Shown one piece after another: positions 20,698 through 28,701 of a stretch of DNA of 28,701 nucleotides (positions are counted from its first letter, which is position 1; every line of letters begins with the position of its first letter). A program made the position numbers and the translations under genes. Source of the stretch: Cyanobacteria bacterium UBA7753 (GTDB lineage: Bacteria; Cyanobacteriota; Vampirovibrionia; Gastranaerophilales; Gastranaerophilaceae). The notes under the pieces were generated by a model. The model saw only the letters and a list, made by a program, of their open reading frames with translations, ran no database searches and was not told the DNA's origin. The stretch lies in NCBI GenBank assembly GCA_002481545.1, contig DLEF01000026.1, positions 1-28,701 of the forward strand, in the 5' to 3' direction.

Positions 20698-21587
20698 GAA
20701 AAATATCTGTCGCCCCTATCAGGAAAAACAAGCACAAGGTTGCCTTTTGCGCCCTGTTCAATCAGTTTTTTTGCTGCCGCGAGTGCCGCACCCGAGCTTG
20801 AACCCGCGAGTATTCCTTCTTTTTTTGCGAGTTCTTTTGAGCCGTCAAAGGCTTCTTTGTCGGAGACTTTTATAACTGTATCCACCATTTTCATATCCAT
20901 AGTGTCCGCTATAAAGTCGTTCCCAATACCTTCAATGTTATAATCAGCGTGTTCACCGCCACCCATCGTTGAGCCTATCGGATCGGCAAGTACCCCTTGG
21001 ATATTCGGATTTTTCTCCTTTAGATAGTGCATAATACCGGAGAATGTTCCGCCCGAGCCTGCGCCCGAGATAAGATAATCAATCTTACCTTCCATATCCT
21101 CATAAATTTCTTTGCCTGTTGTTTCATAATGCGCGCGTGGGTTAGCGGGGTTTTTGAATTGTTGGAGCGAGATTGCACCTTTTATTGTTTTCTTTAACTC
21201 CTCAGCTTTTGCGGCTGCACCCAACATTCCGTCTTCTCTCGGGGTATTTACAATTTCTGCACCTAATGCACGCATAAGGGTTTGTTTCTCCTCCGAGAAT
21301 TTCTCCGGAACAACAAAGATTACTCTATAGCCTTTATTCAGTGCCGCAAATGCTATCCCGAGCCCCGTATTTCCTGCGGTACCTTCAATTATTGTTCCGC
21401 CTTTTTTGAGGAGTCCGCGCCTTTCCGCATCCTCTATCATATACTTACCCGTTCTGTCTTTTACGGAGCCTGATGGGTTATAATATTCCAACTTCCCGAA
21501 TAACTTAACCGTGTCGGGATGTTCTATATTGTTCAATTTTACCATCGGCGTATTCCCGATTAACTCTTGCATTGAATTATATAACAT
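20679..21587 (-). CDS. cysK: Cysteine synthase / cystathionine beta-synthase family PLP enzyme (302 aa)
   Basis: PLP-dependent beta-replacement enzyme. K43 in NPSGSVKDRTG is the PLP lysine; EGTAGNTG at 68-75 binds the substrate carboxylate; SGAGSGGTFSG binds the phosphate; AGSSSGAAL is the C-terminal serine motif. It may make cysteine from O-acetylserine, or cystathionine from homocysteine as MccA does in Bacillus; the partner gene of the cystathionine lyase class directly upstream favours the second, but sequence alone does not decide. Its ATG overlaps the upstream stop (TAATG), showing coupling. The 3' end lies in the terminator shared with dnaB. Confidence 0.9.
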   Translation of the reverse strand: MLYNSMQELIGNTPMVKLNNIEHPDTVKLFGKLEYYNPSGSVKDRTGKYMIEDAERRGLLKKGGTIIEGTAGNTGLGIAFAALNKGYRVIFVVPEKFSEEKQTLMRALGAEIVNTPREDGMLGAAAKAEELKKTIKGAISLQQFKNPANPRAHYETTGKEIYEDMEGKIDYLISGAGSGGTFSGIMHYLKEKNPNIQGVLADPIGSTMGGGEHADYNIEGIGNDFIADTMDMKMVDTVIKVSDKEAFDGSKELAKKEGILAGSSSGAALAAAKKLIEQGAKGNLVLVFPDRGDRYFSKGLYK

Positions 21588-22732
21588 TATTTTGCCGCCT
21601 TTCCGATTGCTTGCGATAAATCTTCAATGATATCTTCTTCCTTCTCTATCCCGACGGATAATCTTATAAGCCCGTCCGTTATTCCAAGCTCTTGTCTTAC
21701 ATTGTAAGGGATTGAAGCATGCGTCATACTCGCAGGATGGCAAACCAAAGACTCAACTCCGCCAAGGCTTTCCGCAAGCATTACAAGCTTTAATGAAGAG
21801 AAGAATTTTTCAATATCATAATTTTCTTTGAGTTCAAACGATATCATTCCACCCCCGTTTTTAGCCTGTTTTGAATGGATGTCATGACCTTGTGCAGTCT
21901 TTAACCCGGGATAATATACTTTTTTGACGGCGTCGTTTTTGTCTAAAAATTCAGCTACAGCCTGCGCGTTTTCTGCTATCCTGTCCATTCTGACGGCAAG
22001 AGTTTTTATCCCTCTAATCAAAAGGAACGAATCAAACGGCTCTAATATAGCTCCGATTGAGTTTTGCAAAAATGCTATCTTTTCAGCAAGTTCTTCATCT
22101 CTCACAATAACCAAACCTGCTACAATGTCGCAGTGTCCGCCCAAATACTTAGTTGCACTATGGATTACTATATCCGCCCCGAGCTCCAACGGACGCTGTA
22201 AATAAGGAGTCATAAACGTATTATCCACGATAGATAATATCCCGTGCTTATGCGCAATCTCGGAAACTTTTTTGAGGTCGGTAATTGATAAAAGCGGATT
22301 TGCAGGACTTTCCACCAAAACTGCTTTTGTGTTTTTGTTCTCGGTTATCGTCTTTTCATAATCGCCGTTTTCAACTACAGAAAATGTTATCCCAAAATTA
22401 TTGAAAACTTGGTTTAGCAATCTGTATGTTCCGCCATACACATTGTCGGAAATTACGATATTATCACCGGATTTGAACAGTGATAAAACAGTAGTTATTG
22501 CCGCAAGCCCGGAGGCAAACGCAAAACCGTATTTGCCGTTTTCCAGTTCAGCTATAAGTTTTTCCAACGCTTCCCTTGTCGGATTACCCGTTCTTGAATA
22601 TTCATAACCTCTTGTTTTGCCCAATGCATCCTGTTTAAAAGTCGAAGTTTGATAAATAGGAACATTCACCGCTCCCGTTGTTTCATCTATCGACAATCCG
22701 CCGTGGATTAAAAGTGTTTCAAAATTTTTCAT
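21587..22732 (-). CDS. Cystathionine gamma-lyase / gamma-synthase family PLP enzyme (381 aa)
   Basis: Cys/Met-metabolism PLP enzyme. K195 in HSATKYLGGH is the PLP lysine; EYSRTGNPTREALE, FASGLAAI, DNVYGGTYRL, VDNTFMTPYLQRPLELGADI and SLGGVESLVCHPASMTH are the family blocks. It is either gamma-lyase (MccB; cystathionine to cysteine) or gamma-synthase (MetB). With the beta-synthase-like gene right after it and a methyltransferase before it, the set resembles the reverse transsulfuration genes of Bacillus (mccA-mccB), which is inference. It starts 3 nt after the upstream methyltransferase reading frame ends. Confidence 0.9.
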   Translation of the reverse strand: MKNFETLLIHGGLSIDETTGAVNVPIYQTSTFKQDALGKTRGYEYSRTGNPTREALEKLIAELENGKYGFAFASGLAAITTVLSLFKSGDNIVISDNVYGGTYRLLNQVFNNFGITFSVVENGDYEKTITENKNTKAVLVESPANPLLSITDLKKVSEIAHKHGILSIVDNTFMTPYLQRPLELGADIVIHSATKYLGGHCDIVAGLVIVRDEELAEKIAFLQNSIGAILEPFDSFLLIRGIKTLAVRMDRIAENAQAVAEFLDKNDAVKKVYYPGLKTAQGHDIHSKQAKNGGGMISFELKENYDIEKFFSSLKLVMLAESLGGVESLVCHPASMTHASIPYNVRQELGITDGLIRLSVGIEKEEDIIEDLSQAIGKAAK

Positions 22733-22735
22733 GAC

Positions 22736-23584
22736 TTATATCTCCTTCAATGCTGTTATAAAATGTACGTTTTCATATGCTTTTAAATTTTCGTTATTCT
22801 TCAAATATTCGCCCTGAATATCTTTTGGGCTCATATGATTTTCTACGGAAAACCCGTATTTTGCCAAAATATTCTTAATTTCCGTAAGCTCAAGCCCCTC
22901 TTGCATAGGCTCGCCAACCGATGCCGTAATGTCCGCGAGGTATTTTGCTCTTTTTGTTCCGAAAATTTCTTTATCAGGGAAATCAATGACGATTTCCGTC
23001 TGACCGCTAGTAGTATTTGCAATGCTTCTGATAGTATTTTCAAAATCCGATTTGTTCAGATAATAAGTAACACCTAAAAAACTCAAGAAAGTCGGTTTCT
23101 TAAAATCAAACCCCGAAGCATAGAGAACATCATTTATGTTTTCTATCTTGAATCTATCGGCACAAAATATACGTTATCAGGAATATCAAACCCTGTATTT
23201 TGCAGCCTTTTTAGTTTATATTTTTGCGTCAACGGGTGGTCAAGCTCAAAAATATCAATATTTTTATTTTTGTTTCTTACGGAGAATGTATCCATGCCTG
23301 CCCCTAAGATAACATATTGGATATTTTTATACGCATTCAAAAATCTGCATAATCTGCCCTCTGAATATGCGCTCCTCGGCAAAACTATAGGACATATATA
23401 TTTGTTCAAAAACTCCGTCGGGTTTGATGTTCTCAATAATTTTCTCGGTTTCTTTATATTCCTTATTTCCCATAAGTTTCAGAGCGAGAAAATCATCAAA
23501 AATCTTATCCTGTTTGCACAAGCAGTGGTTCGCCCTTGCATAAGAACAAAGTTTAGCAGTTATACTTTCATTTGAATTATCCAT
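22736..23584 (-). pseudogene. Class I SAM-dependent methyltransferase (LCMT/PPM1-like), broken by two opposite 1-nt indels
   Basis: Three pieces together make one protein of the expected length (about 282 codons). The first (from 23584) reads ITAKLCSYARANHCL...KIFDDFLALKLMG; the second holds VLPRSAYSEGRL and the SAM motif YVILGAGMDTFSVR with FELDHPLTQKYKL; the third holds FLSFLGVTYYLNKSDFE and ends YENVHFITALKEI. Piece one passes to piece two by one extra base, probably a T in the T5 run at 23408-23412 (minus strand). Piece two passes to piece three by one missing T where GATTC should read GATTTC (near 23150). The net shift is zero. The ribosome site AGGGGG is intact. It is a decayed gene or two homopolymer sequencing errors. 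Confidence 0.82.
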
Positions 23585-23600
23585 ATTATTTTCCCCCTAA

Positions 23601-23639
23601 AAAAGCGGTTCCTAAAACACATTTTTAAGAACCGCTTTT
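23601..23639 (-). terminator. Terminator-type hairpin directly upstream of the methyltransferase ribosome site
   Basis: On the minus strand AAAAGCGGTTC...GAACCGCTTTTTT with further pairing of TAAAA and TTTTA in the loop. It is only about 17 nt from the ATG at 23584 and precedes AGGGGG, so it is placed to attenuate the operon. Confidence 0.75.
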
Positions 23640-23777
23640 AATTTTTATTTGATTTGAATTTGTTGCACAAAAATAGAAGTAAGTTCTTAATTAAAACTTA
23701 CAGCAACAACAAATTAAATTATTAACAAATGAATTATTCATACCAATATAAAACCACAAAAAATATATATTTGTCAA
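23640..23777 (-). promoter_or_regulatory. Candidate regulatory leader of the sulfur amino acid operon
   Basis: On the minus strand TTGACA (23777-23772) is followed by TTTTAT or TATATT at 18-21 nt. The RNA would then contain a 9-bp stem, AATTTGTTG / CAACAAATT (23715-23707 with 23665-23657), enclosing a 6-bp stem TAAGTT/AACTTA (23700-23695 with 23685-23680), before the terminator hairpin. Nested stems then terminator then ribosome site is the layout of an attenuator or riboswitch. No T-box or SAM riboswitch motif was seen. Confidence 0.4.
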
Positions 23778-23830
23778 TCACAAAATTGAATAAACAGTTA
23801 TACAATTAAACAAATCATTAATTTCAGACA

Positions 23831-23853
23831 AAAAAAAGGAGTCGATTGACTCC
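23831..23853 (-). terminator. Rho-independent terminator of the FxG-family operon
   Basis: On the minus strand GGAGTC-AATC-GACTCC followed by seven T. It lies 30 nt after the stop of the 23883-25598 gene. Confidence 0.9.
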
Positions 23854-23882
23854 GTTTATATACATTCCAATGTTATGCTTTT

Positions 23883-25598
23883 TTATGCCGTCTTTGAGTA
23901 ATTTTTCTTCATTTCAGCAAATGACGACTGTTGGATTTGGTTGTTTATTGCCATATCTTTACTTGTTTTCATGATATTTTCATGTTCCTTCTTAGCATTT
24001 CTTTTCTTGGTTACACCGTTTGTAATAGAAATGTTCAGGAACGGAACACCAAATCCGAGGACGATACCCGAGTATGCATAGTTTGCAAGTTGGGCGATTG
24101 TTCTCAATTTAAGATTTTTATTCAAAGCAGGATTGTTCAAAGCTTTAGCATCTTTCAACAATTGTTTCATATTCTTTGCTGTGCCGTCAGCGTTCAAAAC
24201 ACTCTTGCCTTCTTTCTTCAAGGCTTCCGATATCATTTCACGTCTTGAAGTGATAGAACCGTTGAAGAATTTATCAACTTTTTCACCAAAGTGTTTAAAG
24301 ATAAATCCGTCTTTAGAACCTTCTTTATTATATTTCAAGATAGGATTGCCCTTCTTTTCCATTGCATAAGCAACGCCCTTTTCTACAACGTTACCGAGTA
24401 CAAGCCAGTTCAGATAACCTAAGATACTCTTAATGTTGATTTCTCTAAGTTCATCATCCTGTCTGCCCATCCACATTCTGGAAAGAATTGTTATACCGTA
24501 CAAACCTTTGAATTGGTCAACGGTAGGTGCCATACCTTTGTACATCATCTTATCAATGAATTGAGAAGGTTTTGCTTTCAATGTTGCAAGCATGATACCG
24601 CTCATTGCTGCCATTGATGCAAGTTTTTTAGCTTTGAACTTAGCGGAATTATCTTTCGGCTTACTTGAGTCTCCGCCAAAACCGTCAGAGCCTGTTCTTT
24701 TCTTCGTCAACCATACGTTTATCGGTTGGAAACAGGATGAAACTGCCATTGCGGCTCCAAGCCCAAGCATGGCTCTGCCTTTGCCAAATCTTTTTAATTT
24801 TGATGCAAATTCACCAATCTTGCTGACGTTGCCGTTTTCTTTCATGGCTTTTGTCATTTTATAAAAGTCATCGGTTACGGTTCCGATTGAAGATGTAACG
24901 GACTTATCACCGTGAGACAATACCAATTCCGCATCGGAACCTGTTGCTTCTACTATTTCGGCACCGAGTCTTTTTAGGATTTTATCTCTTTGTTTGTTAT
25001 CAATGTTTGTATCTAACACTGATTTCATATCATTCTTGATAGAATTTTTTAGTTCACCGTCTTCAATAGATACATAACCTTTTGCATCGGCTCTGTCACT
25101 ATTCGGATTAAATCCTTTTAAATTATCTACATATTTATCTACATATTTATTAACATCACCGTTGCTGTCTTTCCATAAAGCGGTATGAACATCAACAGAT
25201 TCGTTTGATGCGAATATCTTTTGAGGTTTGTCTATACCTTTTGCCAAGGCACCCGCAAGAACAGTACCTGCACCCAAGCCGTACAAGCCGACACAGGCAT
25301 CGTTGATTGTTGAAGTATATTCTCTGAATGCAGCCTCAGCACCGTAACCCAAACCACGACGTGAAATTTCCGTCAAAGTGGTTGGAGTACCCATAAATCC
25401 TACGTCGGTTGCGGTAGCACCCCAAACAGGATTGGTTGCCAAGAAATCCAAAAAAGCGGTTGCAGCTGTTCCTGCACCTTTAAAAGAAACTTGCCCGTTA
25501 CTGTTTTGAGCTTTTGCGCTTTTATTGTTTCTTTGATTTCTTACATTGGATATATTACGTTGTTGAATGATGTTATTATTGGATAAACTAACCTTCAT
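23883..25598 (-). CDS. Large membrane-type protein of the Asn-rich, FxG-tagged family, paralog 1 (571 aa)
   Basis: Function unknown. Residues 1-36 are Asn/Gln/Ser-rich and probably disordered, then VSFKG at 37-41. The body has about five hydrophobic, Gly/Ala-rich segments: VGLYGLGAGTVLAGALA, AMLGLGAAMAVSSCF, LASMAAMSGIMLATL, YLNWLVLGNVVEKGVAYA and YAYSGIVLGFGVPFL. They alternate with charged Lys-rich loops. No signal peptide is visible. It aligns along its whole length with the upstream gene (for example TVDQFKGLYGITILSRM with TMDQARAISTVTFGSRM), so the two are tandem paralogs. They are 3 nt apart, forming an operon that ends at the terminator at 23831. Confidence 0.85.
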   Translation of the reverse strand: MKVSLSNNNIIQQRNISNVRNQRNNKSAKAQNSNGQVSFKGAGTAATAFLDFLATNPVWGATATDVGFMGTPTTLTEISRRGLGYGAEAAFREYTSTINDACVGLYGLGAGTVLAGALAKGIDKPQKIFASNESVDVHTALWKDSNGDVNKYVDKYVDNLKGFNPNSDRADAKGYVSIEDGELKNSIKNDMKSVLDTNIDNKQRDKILKRLGAEIVEATGSDAELVLSHGDKSVTSSIGTVTDDFYKMTKAMKENGNVSKIGEFASKLKRFGKGRAMLGLGAAMAVSSCFQPINVWLTKKRTGSDGFGGDSSKPKDNSAKFKAKKLASMAAMSGIMLATLKAKPSQFIDKMMYKGMAPTVDQFKGLYGITILSRMWMGRQDDELREINIKSILGYLNWLVLGNVVEKGVAYAMEKKGNPILKYNKEGSKDGFIFKHFGEKVDKFFNGSITSRREMISEALKKEGKSVLNADGTAKNMKQLLKDAKALNNPALNKNLKLRTIAQLANYAYSGIVLGFGVPFLNISITNGVTKKRNAKKEHENIMKTSKDMAINNQIQQSSFAEMKKNYSKTA

Positions 25599-25601
25599 TT
25601 A

Positions 25602-27344
25602 CTATCTTTCTTCTGCAATCTTTTTGAACGATTGGAATGCTGAAAATTTACTGTTACTACCTTCTGTATTCATGGTATTAAAGACACTTAAAGATTTAGA
25701 ATTGCTATTTTGACCTGAAAAATTTACATTTTGTAATTTTTTTGCTTGTTCTTGTTGTTGAGCCAGCAATTCTTTTTTATGTTTTCTTTGAGTCTTTAAT
25801 CTTGTATATACAGGGACAAATAAACCAAGGATTAACAACGATGAACCTAAGTTTACACCCTGACATTTGTTACGTAAGAACTTCATATCTTCAAGACTGT
25901 GTTTTCCGTCGGCTGCAAGTTCGCTTGAAGATTTCAAGTGAGTATTTACAACCCAGTTGCCGAATCTTTTGAAGATATTAGCTTTTTTATCTAACGGTTT
26001 TGTTCTGTTTAACAGTTTAACACCGTCTTTGTGTTCTAAGTATGTTGCATAACCCTTAGCTGCATAGTCACCTAAGAAATACATGCTCGCAAATGTTATA
26101 TCATCTCTGACGGTTGCTTCTGCCAATTCGTTCTTATCATCAGCTACAGCCATACGGGAACCGAATGTTACGGTTGAAATAGCTCTTGCCTGATCCATAG
26201 TCGGGAACTGTCCCTTGAATTGGAAGATATTTTTAAAGGTTGATAATGTAGGCAATTTCATCATTGATAAGAATGATAAACCTACGATTGAACCGATTGA
26301 AATAGCTTTTTGCTTTAATAGTGCTTTCTTTTCGGCTTTTTCCTGTTCAGGAGTTTTCTTTACTTCCTCTTTCTTCTGAGCGAAGTCATTATATATAGGA
26401 GCACCTTTAACTCCCGAAAGTTTTGTCGTTATGTGTCTGTTTATAGCCTGCATAGATGCTGCCAAAGGCAAAATGACAGCCATTGCTATACCGCTTTTTA
26501 CATTAACAAGCTTTTTAGCCTTTTGAGCGAACTTCTCGATTTGAGGTTTTTCATTAGCCCCGTCTGCTAAAAATCCTTTTAAAATACCTGTTGTATTTTT
26601 CATTGCGGATTTTAAATCAGATGAGAAGGTTTTTCCTTCTTTCCCGAATTTGATATTTTCGGTAATATGGGTTTGCTCTGCTGCATTATTGAAAGCTTTG
26701 TCAAGAGAAGTCTCGGCTTTTTTAACTTTCTTTTCGCCAAAAGTACTTGCTGTTAACTTTTCGGCAGCGTCTTCAATATTAAATTCTTTTATATCTTTGA
26801 AGTTTCTTGTTTCGTTTCCGTCTACACCTTGCGCATCAGATAGGATGTTATAATGCGTTGCATAAACTCTTGCTTTTTTGGCATCGTTATATTTTCCCAT
26901 GCCGGCTTTGTAAGCATCGGTTTCAGGAGCTTTTTCATAATAATCTTTTACTGAGTCAATTTCATCTTTGCCTGCCCAGCAGCCTGACATATTTGATTTA
27001 CCGCCCATGACAGCTCTGTTTGTAAGCTTTGCTGCGCCTAATGCGATGAAACCGGGGATTAAACAGTTAATAATAAGTCCAGAAGATTCTCTTCTGAGTG
27101 CTTCAAAACCTGCAAAAAGGTTTGTAAAAGATTCCCAAATACTACGAGGTCCGATTGCCGTGATTACATCGATTGCGGCTACGTTAACCATAGGGTTCTT
27201 TTCACATGCCTGTATACCTTTTACAGCTCCTTTTACAACTTTGTCCGTAAAACGGTTACCAAAGTTCGGAGAATTGTTTTTTCTCTTTAAGTTGTTGTTC
27301 TGAATGTTGTTGTTAAATTGAGTATTATTAATTCTTGTTATCAT
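25602..27344 (-). CDS. Large membrane-type protein of the Asn-rich, FxG-tagged family, paralog 2 (580 aa)
   Basis: Function unknown; tandem paralog of the 571-aa protein downstream. Residues 1-26 are Asn-rich, then PNFGNRF at 26-32. Hydrophobic segments include LIINCLIPGFIALGAA, GIAMAVILPLAASMQAI, ISIGSIVGLSFLSMM, ITFASMYFLGDYAAKGYA and GSSLLILGLFVPVY. The C-terminus has a Gln/Lys-rich stretch and a second tag-like NVNFSGQNSNS before an Asn/Ser-rich tail. The start at 27344 has no good ribosome site; it is chosen because the Asn-rich tail matches the family. First gene of a two-gene operon. No known domain was recognised. Confidence 0.83.
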   Translation of the reverse strand: MITRINNTQFNNNIQNNNLKRKNNSPNFGNRFTDKVVKGAVKGIQACEKNPMVNVAAIDVITAIGPRSIWESFTNLFAGFEALRRESSGLIINCLIPGFIALGAAKLTNRAVMGGKSNMSGCWAGKDEIDSVKDYYEKAPETDAYKAGMGKYNDAKKARVYATHYNILSDAQGVDGNETRNFKDIKEFNIEDAAEKLTASTFGEKKVKKAETSLDKAFNNAAEQTHITENIKFGKEGKTFSSDLKSAMKNTTGILKGFLADGANEKPQIEKFAQKAKKLVNVKSGIAMAVILPLAASMQAINRHITTKLSGVKGAPIYNDFAQKKEEVKKTPEQEKAEKKALLKQKAISIGSIVGLSFLSMMKLPTLSTFKNIFQFKGQFPTMDQARAISTVTFGSRMAVADDKNELAEATVRDDITFASMYFLGDYAAKGYATYLEHKDGVKLLNRTKPLDKKANIFKRFGNWVVNTHLKSSSELAADGKHSLEDMKFLRNKCQGVNLGSSLLILGLFVPVYTRLKTQRKHKKELLAQQQEQAKKLQNVNFSGQNSNSKSLSVFNTMNTEGSNSKFSAFQSFKKIAEER

Positions 27345-27952
27345 ACAATTTCGCTATTTACTATACACACTTTTTTGAAAATGAATCGGTAAAATAAATC
27401 TTATTTGTGCCGGTTATTGATTTTCACTACCTGTACAAAAGATTATACCAACCTTTATACATATTTAAAAGCACCAAAAAATAAAAATTGCGCCCCAAAC
27501 TTAAAGATGTAAAGTTAATATTAATTTCATTTCTGATTGTTTTTCTAATCTTGTATTATTATGTGCGATAATATTTTACATGTAAAAATAAACAAACATG
27601 CATGTTAATAAAAAGTGTCAAAAGTACAAGAATTATCTCATGCTTTTAAATGTAACAAATTGTAAATTTTTATTAAACTTTTTAACAATACAGCGATTTT
27701 AACGCCACACCAATACATATATATTAATATTTATATCTAAAATACAAATTCCAATTAGGAAAAATGGCATAAAAAAGTGTAAGCCAGCTACTCCTCAAGT
27801 CAGATAACACATTTTGTGATTAGATTTTTTAATCATTACTCAGATATAACTAACTTACCTTATTATAATAAACTTTTTAAGGCAATGTATTCATCCCCCC
27901 GCAGAGCTATTTTTCTGAAAAATGACTAGTAAAAAAGTATTATTAATTAAAA
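27345..27952. other. AT-rich intergenic region with small palindromes
   Basis: About 600 nt upstream of the FxG-family operon. No gene recognised. It contains TTTTACATGTAAAA (near 27575-27588) and AACATGCATGTT (27595-27606), 14- and 12-nt perfect palindromes sharing the ACATG half, and a C6 run at 27895-27900. Confidence 0.55.
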
Positions 27953-27975
27953 AAGGCGGGAAATATTCCCGCCTT
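27953..27975 (-). terminator. Rho-independent terminator of the ompH/skp gene
   Basis: AAGGCGGGAA (27953-27962), loop ATA, TTCCCGCCTT (27966-27975); on the minus strand it runs into a T6 stretch. It lies 21 nt after the stop codon. Confidence 0.93.
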
Positions 27976-27996
27976 AATCCGGTTTCGCTATAAAAA

Positions 27997-28461
27997 CTAC
28001 TTAGTAGCTTTCTTGATAGCTTCAGTGATATCAGCACCGCCGTACAAAACAGCACCCTTAACCAAAACGATTGAATAACCGTTAGTTTGAGCGTTCTTAG
28101 CGATAGCTTCACCGATTTTCTTATCAATCTTTGTAGATTCAGCATATAATTCTTGTCTTTGTGAATTTACTTTTGATTGTAATTCTTTGTTGTATTTTTG
28201 AGTTAAAGATTCTTTTTCAGAATCTGTTTTTTGTTTTTCAACATCAGCTCTTGCTGCTTCAACCCATGTTTTCAAAGCTTCTGATTTCTTTTCTTGAGCT
28301 TCTTTTAATTTCTTAACTTGGCTGTTATTGTTGATAACTTGTGCTACATCAACAACTGCAATTGAGTTTGCAGGAGCTGCTGTTGTAGTAACAGTATTCA
28401 TACCAACGCATAATCCGACAGCTAATGCTGCTACAGATAAAACTTTTACAGAATTTTTCAT
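27997..28461 (-). CDS. OmpH/Skp-family periplasmic chaperone (154 aa)
   Basis: A predicted periplasmic holdase for outer-membrane proteins, implying a diderm envelope. Signal peptide: KNSVKVLSVAALAVGLCVGM, cleavage near residues 28-30 (TTAAPA). The mature protein starts with the strand NSIAVVDVAQVI, then a long Lys/Glu/Gln-rich helical hairpin (about 45-125), and ends with the returning strand YSIVLVKGAVLYGG and DITEAIKKA. This is the jellyfish layout of Skp. The start has AAGGA 9 nt upstream. It is monocistronic here, with no bamA or lpxD gene next to it. Confidence 0.88.
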   Translation of the reverse strand: MKNSVKVLSVAALAVGLCVGMNTVTTTAAPANSIAVVDVAQVINNNSQVKKLKEAQEKKSEALKTWVEAARADVEKQKTDSEKESLTQKYNKELQSKVNSQRQELYAESTKIDKKIGEAIAKNAQTNGYSIVLVKGAVLYGGADITEAIKKATK

Positions 28462-28701
28462 AGAACTATTCCTTTCTAAAATATACTCTCACTATGTTTT
28501 AAACGTAATACCATAATTATACCTTAACTTTATTCAAATATCAATATATGTAATATTTATCAATATTTCTGCTCTTATTCATGTGTATATGTATATTACA
28601 ATTCTAAAACGATTAAACAATGATTTTGTTCATTTCTTCCATTTATAATGATTAATAACATGTTTGTCAATATTACAGATATACCAAGTATATACTATGT
28701 T
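28462..28701. other. Upstream region of ompH/skp to the window edge
   Basis: About 240 nt of AT-rich DNA; no gene or clear palindrome seen. It should contain the promoter of the leftward ompH/skp gene. Confidence 0.5.

Noticed and set aside
23601..23715. T-box or SAM riboswitch
   Set aside because: No T-box antiterminator motif and no SAM-I core sequence seen; kept only as an unclassified leader.
27891..28145. 84-aa minus-strand ORF overlapping ompH/skp
   Set aside because: It runs through the terminator and is out of frame with the well-supported OmpH gene.

Overview
The window looks like a chromosomal segment of an uncultured gut-type bacterium of the non-photosynthetic cyanobacterial lineage Gastranaerophilales/Vampirovibrionia (Melainabacteria). 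The grounds are AT-rich DNA, an OmpH/Skp envelope chaperone, SecG, DnaB and thioredoxin reductase next to large lineage-type proteins whose Asn-rich N-termini carry a short VSFKG / NFG / VSFTS-like motif. This assignment is inference from protein style; no 16S rRNA or other marker is present.

Layout. (1) 1-3.6 kb is an accessory, defence-like strip: a nonsense-interrupted AIPR-like gene cut by the left edge, a coiled-coil protein of unknown function, an XRE regulator, a protein resembling the LPD3/MuF-C family, and a HigB/HigA-like (HI1419/HI1420-type) toxin-antitoxin pair. Copies or pieces of a hairpin-bearing repeat lie between these units, giving a cassette-like layout. (2) 3.6-4.5 kb is an orphan sugar ABC permease (MalG type) with visibly higher GC. 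(3) 4.6-9.0 kb holds a small TM2-like membrane protein and a YhaO/YhaN-type (Mre11/Rad50-like) nuclease-ATPase pair. (4) 9.3-15.6 kb holds two secreted proteins of unknown function, trxB, rpmI-rplT (without infC) behind a folded leader, a second XRE regulator, a COG2509-type flavoprotein, and an NrtR-like Nudix regulator overlapping secG. (5) 15.7-19.1 kb holds an SPFH/Band 7 protein with an NfeD-like partner, a DUF1858 CxxC protein, an unlisted 57-aa small protein, a strongly paired intergenic element, and uridine phosphorylase. (6) 19.3-23.6 kb holds dnaB, then on the other strand a transsulfuration operon: methyltransferase (broken by two opposite 1-nt indels), cystathionine lyase/synthase and cysteine/cystathionine synthase, behind a folded leader ending in a terminator. 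(7) 23.9-27.3 kb holds two tandem paralogous multi-hydrophobic-segment proteins of the FxG-tagged family. (8) 28.0-28.5 kb is OmpH/Skp.

The most interesting points are the cassette-like repeat-flanked strip at the left, the FxG-tagged paralog family, the candidate attenuator upstream of the methionine/cysteine genes, and a recurring promoter layout in which the -10 hexamer sits exactly 6 nt before ATG with no Shine-Dalgarno, suggesting leaderless mRNAs. No rRNA, tRNA, CRISPR array, transposase or integrase was seen.
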